DNA of 14,663 nt. It comes from an uncultured Oscillospiraceae bacterium. GTDB lineage: Bacteria; Bacillota; Clostridia; Oscillospirales; Oscillospiraceae. Below the pieces are notes generated by a model that was not told where the DNA came from, searched no databases, and was given only the letters and a program-made list of their open reading frames with translations. Positions 6,428 to 14,138 of the stretch are shown in pieces (position 1 is the first letter of the stretch; each line of letters opens with the position of its first letter). The stretch lies in assembly GCA_900754515.1 (NCBI GenBank), contig CAAEDD010000170.1, forward strand, positions 1 to 14,663. Direction: 5' to 3'. The translations under genes and the position numbers were made by a program.

Positions 6428-7342
6428 TTAAAATGTTTTCAATATTTCCCTTAATTCCTCTGCATTGGGGCTTTCGCTGCCACAGGTTACGGCACCCGCC
6501 CTCTGGGCAAGCTCCGCCGTCTCCCGCAAACTCAGCCCCTTAATTCCCGAAAGCACTATGGCGGCGGTGGCAGCATCTCCTGCGCCGGTAGTATTCACCA
6601 CCTGGGTAAGCGGAGCCGGAAGGAGCAGCAGCTCCTTCTCATCGGCGGCTATCATGCCACGGCTGCCAAGGCTGACAAAGACCCGCTTTACGCCCATCTC
6701 AACTAAGGCTCGGGCGGCCCGCTCCGGGTCCTTTTCCCCGGTGAGTTTTTCCGCCTCCAGGGCGTTCGGCTTCATTGCCGAGAGACGGTGCAGCACCGGC
6801 AGCAGTTTAACAGCCTTGGCTGTGGAAACCGGGTCGGCATATACGGGGATGCTGCTGTTATTGCATATGTATCGAATAGTATCTTCCGGAAGGTTTGCAT
6901 CCACAACAATAGCCCCGGTCTGCAGTTTGGGCAGAACAGAGGCTGCATATTCCGCCGTAAGGGCTGAACAGATATCCATATCGCTTACGGCCAGCTGCAT
7001 ATCCCCCTTTTCGTCGCTGATGTACAGATATGTGGAGCTGCGCCTCTGGGGGAAGACTGGGGCATAACTGAGATCTATGCCCAGTGCCCGGCAGCTCTCG
7101 GTAATGGCAGCAGCATATACGTCGCCGCCGATGGCCGCAACAAGACTGACCTCCAGCCCCAGTAGCCGCAGGTCGTGGGCAATGTTCCGCCCCACGCCGC
7201 CGGGGCGCAGGGACACCGTGCCGGGATTTGAGTCCTTGGGGACAAGGGCCCGTTCCGGCCGGCCCCATATATCCATATTGATGCCGCCGAAAACTACGGC
7301 GGCATCAATATTGTCAGCTTGAGGCCTTACTTTATCTTCCAT
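6428..7342 (-). CDS. psuK: PfkB-family carbohydrate kinase, probable pseudouridine kinase
   Basis: This is a 304-residue ribokinase-fold enzyme. The N-terminal GGINMDIWG (19-27), DSNPG (37-41) and PGGVGRNIA (47-55), then SDMDI and TAEYAA, follow E. coli PsuK/YeiC (as recalled) more closely than ribokinase or fructokinase. NTTGAGDA carries the anion-hole glycines and the catalytic base Asp256. PsuK phosphorylates pseudouridine to its 5'-phosphate, which PsuG then splits to uracil and ribose 5-phosphate. No psuG lies in this window. The ATG is inside the last codons of glgP (16-nt overlap), with AAAGGA 5 nt upstream, so it is probably coupled to glgP translation. Substrate is inferred from motif similarity; another nucleoside or sugar remains possible. 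Confidence 0.82.
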   Translation of the reverse strand: MEDKVRPQADNIDAAVVFGGINMDIWGRPERALVPKDSNPGTVSLRPGGVGRNIAHDLRLLGLEVSLVAAIGGDVYAAAITESCRALGIDLSYAPVFPQRRSSTYLYISDEKGDMQLAVSDMDICSALTAEYAASVLPKLQTGAIVVDANLPEDTIRYICNNSSIPVYADPVSTAKAVKLLPVLHRLSAMKPNALEAEKLTGEKDPERAARALVEMGVKRVFVSLGSRGMIAADEKELLLLPAPLTQVVNTTGAGDAATAAIVLSGIKGLSLRETAELAQRAGAVTCGSESPNAEELREILKTF

Positions 7343-9729
7343 ATATCCTTTGCATATTCGGCAATGGCCCGGTCCGCAGCAAACACGCCGCTCTGGGCGG
7401 TGTTCATGATGGACAGGCGGGCACGTTCACCGTCGTCCCTGATGCGCTCATACATGCGCTTCTGGCAGTCGGCATAAGCCCGGTAATCGGCAATGAGCAT
7501 ATACTGGTCGCCGCCGTAGAGCAGACTGGAAACCAGATCGGAGTAGCTCTTGCCGTCAGCAAAGCCCTGACGGAAGCGGGACATAATGCGCATAATCTCT
7601 CCATCGCGCTGGGCCAGACCCGCCGGGTCGTAGCCGTTGCGGCGCCAGTTGGCTATCTCGTCGGTGTGCAGGCCAAAGAGGAACATGTTCTCATCTCCCA
7701 GCCTCTCGTACATCTCAACGTTTGCGCCGTCCAGGGTGCCTATGGTCACGGCTCCGTTCATCATAAGTTTCATGCAGCCTGTACCGGAGGCCTCCTTACC
7801 GGCGGTGGATATCTGCTCAGAGACCTGCGCGGCGGGCATGATGGCTTCGGCGGCACTGACTCTGTAGTTCTCCACAAAGTACACCTGGAGTCTGTCCTTG
7901 CAGACGGGGTCGTTATTAATGTCGTCGGCCATGGACAGCAGCAGCTCAATAATACGCTTAGCTACTTTGTACCCGGCTGCGGACTTAGCGCCAAATACAA
8001 AGCTGCGGGGCACAAAGTCCATATTGGGGTTGTCATGCAGCTGCATCTGGAGGCTGGCGATACTCATGGCGCACAGCAGCTGACGTTTATACTCGTGCAG
8101 ACGCTTGACCTGTACGTCCATAATGGCGTCGGTATTCAGAACAAAGCTGTCGTTTCTCATGGCGAACTGGGCGAAACGGGCCTTGTTTTCCTGCTTTATC
8201 TTGTTTACCCGCTCTCTCACCTGGGAGTCGGAGGCAAAACCGGCCAGCCGGATGAGCTCTTCCGGCTTCAGAAGGTAGTCGTCATTGCCAAGAAGCTCTG
8301 CGATGAGTTCGTGAAGGCCGGGGTTTATCTGGCTGAGCCAGCGACGGTGGTCTATGCCGTTTGTAACGTGGGTAAAGCGCTCCGGGCTCAGGGAGTAGAT
8401 GTCCTTGAACAGATCGTTTTTCAGTATCTCACCATGGAGGCGGGAGACACCGTTGACCTTGTAGCAGGCGGCCAGACACATGTTGGCCATGTGTACTTGC
8501 CCGTCACTGATTATCATGTTGCGGCCAACCTTCTCGTTGCTGCCAAAGCAGCTTATAAGGTATTCGCACCAGCGGCGGTTTATCTCGCACATGATCTCCC
8601 AGAGACGGGGCAGCAGCTGCTGCACCAGGCCCTGAGGCCACTTTTCCAGAGCTTCGGCCATGACGGTGTGGTTGGTATAGGCCACGCTGCCCTTGACTAT
8701 GTCCCAGGCCTCGTCCCAACCCAGCTGGTATTCGTCCATAAATATGCGCATTAGTTCGGGGATGATGAGGGTGGGATGGGTATCGTTGATCTGGATGGTG
8801 TGGTGCTGGGCGAAGCTTCTGATGTCCCCCCACTTTTTAATATGCTTGCGGACTATATCCTGAGCTGTGGCGGAGACGAAGAAGTACTGCTGCTTGAGAC
8901 GCAGGGACTTACCCTCCATATGGTCATCGGCGGGGTACAGGACCTTGGTAATAACCTCGGCCATGGTGCGCTGCTCCATACTCTTTACGTACTTGCCCTC
9001 GGAGAACAGGTACATGTCCAGAGAGTTGGTGCTCTTGGCGTCCCACAGACGCAGTTTATTGATCTCCCGTCCGCCGTAACCGGCAATGAGCATATCCCGG
9101 GGCACCGCTATGACCGCGTCATAGTTGCGGTGCTCGGCATGGTAATGGCCAAGATTGTCCCAGTGAGCCTCTATCTGACCACCGAAGCGGACTTCCACTG
9201 CATCCTCGTAGTGGGGAACCAGCCAGCTTTCGGCACTGATACGCCAGTCGTCGGCCACTTCGGTCTGCTTGCCGTCAACCAGCTTCTGCTTGAACATGCC
9301 CAGCTCATAGCATATGGAATACCCGGTGCCTTCCAGGCCCTCGGTGGCTATGGAATCCATGTAGCAGGCAGCCAGACGGCCAAGACCGCCGTTGCCAAGG
9401 CCTGCGTCCGGCTCCTCTTCAAAGATGTCGGCGGCGCTGCGTCCCATGTCTTCAAGAGCGCCTATGACTGCCTGGGAGATGCCAAGATTATAGGCGTTCT
9501 TCATAAGGCTGCGGCCCATGAGAAATTCCATGGACATATAGTGGACTTCCTTGGTGGCGTGATGGGGGTTCTCTGCGGTGAGCAGGCGGCTCATCAGTTC
9601 CCGGATCACTATGGCTGTCGCCTGGAAAATCTGGGCATCGGTAGCAAGATCACTGGCCACTCCGAAATGAGCGCAGAGCTTATCCTCAATGGCGCTGCGC
9701 ACTTCGTCGCGGGAAATTTGGTTGGTCAT
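7327..9729 (-). CDS. glgP: Glycogen/maltodextrin phosphorylase
   Basis: This is an 800-residue GT35 phosphorylase, the usual length. It releases glucose 1-phosphate from alpha-1,4-glucan ends using phosphate and pyridoxal phosphate. Seen in the protein: EEPDAGLGNGGLGRLAACYMDS in the N-terminal half, INDTHPTLIIPELMR, HVTNGIDHRRWL, VKRLHEYKRQLL, and the cofactor segment EASGTGCMKLMMNGA with the PLP lysine at about 654, followed by TIGTLDGANVEM. In this cofactor segment the usual GTGNMKF reads GTGCMKL, a mild deviation. The start is ATG 9727-9729 (MTNQISRDEV) with GGAGGAAAG upstream; the frame is open 23 codons further but without a ribosome site. It lies 136 nt after glgD, with a hairpin between them. 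Confidence 0.97.
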   Translation of the reverse strand: MTNQISRDEVRSAIEDKLCAHFGVASDLATDAQIFQATAIVIRELMSRLLTAENPHHATKEVHYMSMEFLMGRSLMKNAYNLGISQAVIGALEDMGRSAADIFEEEPDAGLGNGGLGRLAACYMDSIATEGLEGTGYSICYELGMFKQKLVDGKQTEVADDWRISAESWLVPHYEDAVEVRFGGQIEAHWDNLGHYHAEHRNYDAVIAVPRDMLIAGYGGREINKLRLWDAKSTNSLDMYLFSEGKYVKSMEQRTMAEVITKVLYPADDHMEGKSLRLKQQYFFVSATAQDIVRKHIKKWGDIRSFAQHHTIQINDTHPTLIIPELMRIFMDEYQLGWDEAWDIVKGSVAYTNHTVMAEALEKWPQGLVQQLLPRLWEIMCEINRRWCEYLISCFGSNEKVGRNMIISDGQVHMANMCLAACYKVNGVSRLHGEILKNDLFKDIYSLSPERFTHVTNGIDHRRWLSQINPGLHELIAELLGNDDYLLKPEELIRLAGFASDSQVRERVNKIKQENKARFAQFAMRNDSFVLNTDAIMDVQVKRLHEYKRQLLCAMSIASLQMQLHDNPNMDFVPRSFVFGAKSAAGYKVAKRIIELLLSMADDINNDPVCKDRLQVYFVENYRVSAAEAIMPAAQVSEQISTAGKEASGTGCMKLMMNGAVTIGTLDGANVEMYERLGDENMFLFGLHTDEIANWRRNGYDPAGLAQRDGEIMRIMSRFRQGFADGKSYSDLVSSLLYGGDQYMLIADYRAYADCQKRMYERIRDDGERARLSIMNTAQSGVFAADRAIAEYAKDIWKIK

Positions 9730-9802
9730 TAAATTCTTTCCTCCATGTTTGACCGGGGCCACGCATAGGCGGCAGGCGGTCGTTTGGTATAATATCAAAA
9801 TT

Positions 9803-9833
9803 CCGGTGCGGCGAGACTGAGCTGCCGCACCGG
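9803..9833 (-). terminator. Hairpin between glgD and glgP
   Basis: A 10-bp perfect stem (CCGGTGCGGC 9803-9812 with GCCGCACCGG 9824-9833) encloses an 11-nt loop; on the minus strand it is followed by AATTTTGAT. The U-run is short, so this may be a partial terminator or a processing site that lets glgP be expressed at a different level from glgC-glgD. I found no clear promoter between the hairpin and glgP. Confidence 0.45.
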
Positions 9834-9865
9834 GAATCCTGCAAAATAATAGGGGCTAAAAAGGC

Positions 9866-10978
9866 TCAGATGCTGACGCCCTTGGGCACCACCATGGGCA
9901 ATCTGGAATTACCTGTAAGGACGGTGCCTGGGGAGAAGGAGCAGTACTTGTCTGCGATAACGCAGTTGAGTTCGGTGCCTTCGCCCACTATGCCTCCGCG
10001 CATGATAATGCAGTTGCGAAGCTTTGCGCCTTTTTCGATTCTGGCGCCGGAGAAGATAATGCAGTTTTCGATGCTTCCCTCTATCTTACAGTTATCCGCC
10101 ACAAGGCTGTTGCGGGAGACCGCCTTTTCCCCGTAGTAGGTACTGACCTCCTCGTGAGCTTTGGTGCGCACGGGCCGGTCTGCCGGGAATATCTGACGGC
10201 GGTACTCGGTTTTAAGCATATCCATACTGGCCTTATAATATGCCTCCACCGTGCGTATTGTCACGGCATAGCCAGGGTGGACATAGGTATCCATCTTGCC
10301 GCCCTCGGCCAGAAAGGCCGCCACGGCATTTTTATGGAAGCTGTACTGATTGCGGGCCTTGCACTCATCCATCATCTTCAGCAGGGTGTCCTTATTGATG
10401 ATGTAGCCCTCCAGAGAGGGGAGGCCCTCAGCCTCATCAGTGCGATCGAAGAGTATCTGCTTTACAAAACCGTCCTCCCCAAGCACATAGTGGTGGTGGC
10501 TCTGGGCCGGGGTATGGTCGGCACAGATAGCGGTTATCTCCGCTCCGGAGCGCCTGTGCTGGCGCATGGGCTGGAGCAGGTCAATATTGGCACAGAGATT
10601 GCCAAGCAGCAGCACCAGATATTTCTGGGGAATGTCCCGGATATAGGTGGCCACGGCGTTGAGGGCTTCAATGGTGCCGGTGTAGTTGCCGGTGTGGTAC
10701 TCGGGCAGCCCGAAGGGGGGCAGCATACGCAAACCGCCGGTGCGGCGGCTCATGTCCCAGGCCTTGCCGCTGCCGATGTGGTCCAGCAGGGACTGATAGT
10801 CTCTCTGCATGATTATGCCCACATCCAGAATGCCGGCATTGCGCATGGAAGACAGGGCAAAATCTATGAGTCTGTATCTGCCGCAGAAGGGCAGGGAGGC
10901 GGCGGTACGTGCGCCCACCAGCTCTCTCAACTCAGGGGCAGCGCTGTAGGCAAAGATAATTCCATGGAAATCCTTCAT
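9866..10978 (-). CDS. glgD: ADP-glucose pyrophosphorylase subunit GlgD
   Basis: This is a 370-residue paralogue of GlgC and its partner in the Bacillota ADP-glucose pyrophosphorylase, which makes ADP-glucose for glycogen synthesis. The nucleotidyltransferase start is degenerate: where GlgC has LLAGGQGSRL, this has IFAYSAAPELREL. Where GlgC has the catalytic SGDHIY, this has LGNLCAN, so the key Asp is Asn. CGRYRLIDFALSSMRNAGI matches the GlgC substrate-binding region. The C-terminal part (IEGSIENCIIF, RNCIIMRGGIVGEG) is a left-handed beta-helix hexapeptide domain. The features fit a regulatory, probably non-catalytic subunit, as known for GlgD. It starts 3 nt after the glgC stop. Confidence 0.95.
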   Translation of the reverse strand: MKDFHGIIFAYSAAPELRELVGARTAASLPFCGRYRLIDFALSSMRNAGILDVGIIMQRDYQSLLDHIGSGKAWDMSRRTGGLRMLPPFGLPEYHTGNYTGTIEALNAVATYIRDIPQKYLVLLLGNLCANIDLLQPMRQHRRSGAEITAICADHTPAQSHHHYVLGEDGFVKQILFDRTDEAEGLPSLEGYIINKDTLLKMMDECKARNQYSFHKNAVAAFLAEGGKMDTYVHPGYAVTIRTVEAYYKASMDMLKTEYRRQIFPADRPVRTKAHEEVSTYYGEKAVSRNSLVADNCKIEGSIENCIIFSGARIEKGAKLRNCIIMRGGIVGEGTELNCVIADKYCSFSPGTVLTGNSRLPMVVPKGVSI

Positions 10979-10981
10979 TGC

Positions 10982-12175
10982 TTAAACCTCCTCCCCGGTG
11001 TAGATCATGGCGCCGGCAGGCACGGCCGCCCCGCTCCTGATCTCTATATCCGGCCCGCAGGTGGCCACGCCCCAGGCATCGGTGCCGTCGGGGGGTGCTC
11101 CCACATGGGCGCCGGAGTGTACAACGGTGTTTTCACCCACAATGGCGTATTCCACGATTGCTCCGCTCTCTACCACGGCACCGGGCATAAGCACACTGTA
11201 GTTTACAGTGGCACCCTTATTGATGATAACATTGGGAGACAGTACGGAGTTTTCCACATGGCCGTCCACCTCACAGCCCTCGGTAACGATGGAGTGGATT
11301 ATTTTTGCTTCCTCGCCGGCATAGTGGGGCGGGCAGATGGGACTCCTGGAGCTGATGGGCCAGGAGGCGTCGTAGAGGTTGATAAGGTCTGGAGAGAGCA
11401 TATCCATGTTGGCATCCCACAGACTGGTAATGGTGCCCACGTCTCTCCAGTAGCCCTTGAAGCGGTAGGGCCAGAGCTTTTCCCCGGCGGCAAGCATATT
11501 GGGGATGATGTTCTTGCCGAAGTCCTTGGAAGAATTGGGGTCATTCTCATCGGCGATGAGGTACTCTCTCAGTTTTTTCCAATTAAATATGTATATGCCC
11601 ATGGAAGCCAGATCGCTCTTGGGCTGTTTGGGTTTTTCTTCAAACTGGTTGACGTAGCCGTCTTCTCCCAGGTTCATTATGCCGAAGCGGGTTGCCTCCT
11701 CCATGGAGACCTGGAGCACGGAAATGGTGCAGGCGGCTTCTCTCTCCAGATGCTCCCGGAGCATATCGGAGTAGTCCATTTTATAGATGTGGTCGCCGGA
11801 GAGAATAAGCACGTTCTCCGGGTCATAGGTTTCGATAAAACTGATATTCTGGTATATTGCGTTGGCGGTACCGGAGAACCATGAGCCTTTTTCACCGGCA
11901 CTCTGATAGGGCGGCAGGATATATACCCCGCCGTCGGCTACGTCCAGATCCCAGGGCTGGCCATTGCCGATATAGCTGTTGAGCTGAAGGGGACGGTATT
12001 GGGTCAACACGCCAACGGTGTCGATCCCGGAGTTTGCGCAGTTGGAGAGGGGGAAGTCGATTATCCGGTACTTCCCGCCAAAGGGAACGCTGGGTTTTGC
12101 CACTTTCTGTGTCAGTGCATAAAGTCTTGAGCCCTGACCGCCAGCAAGTAGCATTGCAATACAGTTTTTCTTCAT
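10982..12175 (-). CDS. glgC: Glucose-1-phosphate adenylyltransferase (catalytic subunit)
   Basis: This is a 397-residue enzyme that makes ADP-glucose from ATP and glucose 1-phosphate, the committed step of glycogen synthesis. It has the intact nucleotide loop AGGQGSRL (11-18), GGKYRIIDFPLSNC (33-46), FSGTANAIYQN, the catalytic Asp in SGDHIYKMDY, EEKPKQP and GYWRDVGTI. The C-terminal beta-helix has the hexapeptide pattern (VNYSVLMPGAVVESGAIVE). The start has AAGGAGG 9 nt upstream. glgC-glgD-glgP order is as in Bacillus-type glycogen loci; glgA and glgB are not in this window. Confidence 0.97.
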   Translation of the reverse strand: MKKNCIAMLLAGGQGSRLYALTQKVAKPSVPFGGKYRIIDFPLSNCANSGIDTVGVLTQYRPLQLNSYIGNGQPWDLDVADGGVYILPPYQSAGEKGSWFSGTANAIYQNISFIETYDPENVLILSGDHIYKMDYSDMLREHLEREAACTISVLQVSMEEATRFGIMNLGEDGYVNQFEEKPKQPKSDLASMGIYIFNWKKLREYLIADENDPNSSKDFGKNIIPNMLAAGEKLWPYRFKGYWRDVGTITSLWDANMDMLSPDLINLYDASWPISSRSPICPPHYAGEEAKIIHSIVTEGCEVDGHVENSVLSPNVIINKGATVNYSVLMPGAVVESGAIVEYAIVGENTVVHSGAHVGAPPDGTDAWGVATCGPDIEIRSGAAVPAGAMIYTGEEV

Positions 12176-12245
12176 AAGCGGTCTCCTCCTTCGTACTTTA
12201 TCTTCCGGCCTCCCCCAACGGGGGCGGGGGAGCGTGCCGTAAATA

Positions 12246-12833
12246 CTAATTGAAAAGGTTCATGGCCCGGTCCGGCCCCTGGGTAATGTAGCACTCCGCT
12301 GCCTGGGCCGCTCTGAGAGCGGCTGCCTTCATGTCCTCGGCATCCTGATTTTTAAAAGTGGAGAGTACCCAGTCGGCCATATCATAATCCGGGTGGGGAG
12401 GCGCCCCCACACCTATACGGATGCGGGGGAAATCCTGAGTGCCCAGCTTGGCGATAATATCCTTGAGGCCGTTGTGGCCTCCGGCGGAGCCCTTGGTGCG
12501 AATACGCAGTTTACCCAAGGGCAGGCTTATCTCATCAGAGACAACAATTATATGCTCCGGTGCAACTTTATAGAATGCGGCTGCCTGACGCACAGCCTCA
12601 CCGGACAGGTTCATAAAGGTCTGGGGCTTCATCAGCAATACGGATTGGTCGCCTATTTGGCAGGCGGCAGTAAGAGCTTTGAAGCGCAGCTTGTTTATTT
12701 TGAGGTTTTTCTCTCTGGCCATGGCGTCCGCCGCCATAAAGCCTGCGTTATGGCGGGTAAACTCATAGCGGGGGCCGGGATTACCCAGAAACACTATGAG
12801 CCAGTTCACTCCGCCGCTTTTTTTTAAGAGCAT
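12246..12833 (-). CDS. pth: Peptidyl-tRNA hydrolase
   Basis: This is a 195-residue cytoplasmic enzyme that frees tRNA from prematurely released peptidyl-tRNA. All key positions are visible: GNPGPRYEFTRHNAGF with catalytic His28, KPQTFMNLSG with Asn75, Asp100 in VVSDE, and GSAGGHNGLKDI with His120 and Asn121; they sit 7-8 residues later than in E. coli Pth. The ATG at 12833 has AGGTGA 7 nt upstream, which favours it over the GTG at 12809 that would give the usual N-terminus. Codons 3-5 hold a run of eight A residues, a possible slippage site. It follows prs by 111 nt on the same strand, and a short GC-rich stretch separates it from glgC. Confidence 0.96.
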   Translation of the reverse strand: MLLKKSGGVNWLIVFLGNPGPRYEFTRHNAGFMAADAMAREKNLKINKLRFKALTAACQIGDQSVLLMKPQTFMNLSGEAVRQAAAFYKVAPEHIIVVSDEISLPLGKLRIRTKGSAGGHNGLKDIIAKLGTQDFPRIRIGVGAPPHPDYDMADWVLSTFKNQDAEDMKAAALRAAQAAECYITQGPDRAMNLFN

Positions 12834-12944
12834 ATATGCTTCACCTGAAGGGCCGCGCTGGCGGCTATGAAATCTAAATTAGGCTTTAAAGGGTTACGTT
12901 GCAGGAAGGACCCAATGTCGCAGATTCAACTGCGGGGCTCCAAC

Positions 12945-13907
12945 TTATTCAAAAAGATTGGAAATAGAGACTTCTTCGTATATGCGGCGGATCGCTTCGG
13001 CAAACACCGCGGCGGTGGACAGGTAGCGAATCTTGTCGCACTTGGGTTTGTCGGAGGGATAGGGAATGGTATCCAGCAGCAACAGCTCCTCAATGCAGCT
13101 GTCGTTTATACGCTCGATGGCGGGGCCGGAGAGCACGCCGTGGGTGGCGCAGGCATAGACTTTTTTTGCTCCGCCCAGTTCCTTTATGGCCTTGGCGGCG
13201 CCGCAGATGGAGCCGGCGGTATCCACGATATCGTCCAGCAGTATGCAGGTCTTGCCCTCAACGTTGCCTATGATGTTCATGACCTCGGACTGGTTGGCCC
13301 GTTCCCGGCGCTTGTCCACTATGGCCATGTTGGTGCCCAGCTTCATGGAGAAAGCCCGGGCACGGGCGGTGCTGCCCACATCAGGGGAGACAACCATAAC
13401 GTCCTCATTGGCTTTGCCGAACATTTTTATAAAATGCTTTACAAACAGCTGGCTGCCCAACAGATTGTCCACGGGGATGTCAAAGAAGCCCTGTATCTGG
13501 GCAGCGTGGAGATCCATTGTGAGGACACGGTCGGCGCCGGCGGCGGTTATCAGGTTTGCCACCAGCTTGGCAGATATGGGGTCACGGCTTTTGGCTTTTC
13601 TGTCCTGACGGGCGTAGCCGAAATAAGGTATAACGGCGGTAATGCGGCCGGCAGAGGCACGACGCATGGCGTCCGTCATTATAAGCAGCTCCATCAGGTT
13701 GTCGTTTACAGGGTTGCAGGTGGACTGAACGATGAAAACGTCCTTGCCGCGGACGGGCTCGGCCACAGAGACGGAACACTCTCCGTCAGCAAACTGAGAC
13801 ACGTTTGCGTTGCCCAGGGTTCTGAAAAGCTCGGAGCAGATGCCCTCTGCCAGAGCAGGATTGGAGTTGCCGGTAAATACCTTGATTTCTTTGCCGTGTG
13901 AAATCAT
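12945..13907 (-). CDS. prs: Ribose-phosphate pyrophosphokinase (PRPP synthetase)
   Basis: This is a 320-residue enzyme that makes PRPP from ribose 5-phosphate and ATP, feeding purine, pyrimidine, NAD, His and Trp synthesis. Visible features are FADGE (39-43), the flexible-loop region YFGYARQDRKAKSRDPISAK (95-114), TMDLHAAQIQGFF with the metal and ATP His134, VVSPDVGSTARAR, DKRR, and the PRPP loop LLDDIVDTAGS (223-233). Length and motifs fit bacterial class I enzymes. The start has CGGAGGAT about 8 nt upstream. Its own extended -10 promoter lies about 85 nt upstream. It may share a transcript with pth. Confidence 0.98.
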   Translation of the reverse strand: MISHGKEIKVFTGNSNPALAEGICSELFRTLGNANVSQFADGECSVSVAEPVRGKDVFIVQSTCNPVNDNLMELLIMTDAMRRASAGRITAVIPYFGYARQDRKAKSRDPISAKLVANLITAAGADRVLTMDLHAAQIQGFFDIPVDNLLGSQLFVKHFIKMFGKANEDVMVVSPDVGSTARARAFSMKLGTNMAIVDKRRERANQSEVMNIIGNVEGKTCILLDDIVDTAGSICGAAKAIKELGGAKKVYACATHGVLSGPAIERINDSCIEELLLLDTIPYPSDKPKCDKIRYLSTAAVFAEAIRRIYEEVSISNLFE

Positions 13908-13998
13908 TCTTTTTATCCTCCGTAATTAATAAGCTGCGGGATGATGATATTATATGTAACTGGCCGCCGGAGATAAGGCGGCAAAAAAAGTTGATTTT

Positions 13999-14027
13999 AT
14001 TATAGCACCTTAGTTTGAAAATTGGAA
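13999..14027 (-). promoter_or_regulatory. prs promoter (extended -10)
   Basis: On the minus strand, TGC-TATAAT (-10 at 14004-13999) is a perfect extended -10. TTCCAA (14027-14022) sits 17 bp upstream as a weak -35. Transcription would start near 13992, leaving a leader of about 85 nt that contains a small GCCGCC/GGCGGC hairpin (13963-13982). Confidence 0.65.
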
Positions 14028-14074
14028 TAGGGAACGAAACTTTATAACAACGAAATTACAGATAAAAAAAGCAA

Positions 14075-14103
14075 TTTACAAATGCTGGATTTTTGTGTAT
14101 AAT
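14075..14103 (+). promoter_or_regulatory. prfB promoter (sigma-A type)
   Basis: TTTACA (14075-14080) and a perfect TATAAT (14098-14103) are 17 bp apart. The expected start is near 14110, giving a leader of about 29 nt before the prfB ATG. Confidence 0.75.
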
Positions 14104-14138
14104 GTAAGTTACGGAAATTATTGAAAGTGGATGGTACC

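Noticed and set aside
10154..11884. Long plus-strand open frame of 576 codons opposite glgD and glgC.
   Set aside because: It is antisense to two well-recognised genes, is rich in His and Gly from reverse-reading GC-rich codons, and shows no domain.
12210..12237. GC-rich C-run/G-run hairpin between pth and glgC as a terminator.
   Set aside because: The stem is short with no T-run on either strand, so I cannot call it a terminator. It leaves open whether pth and glgC share a transcript.
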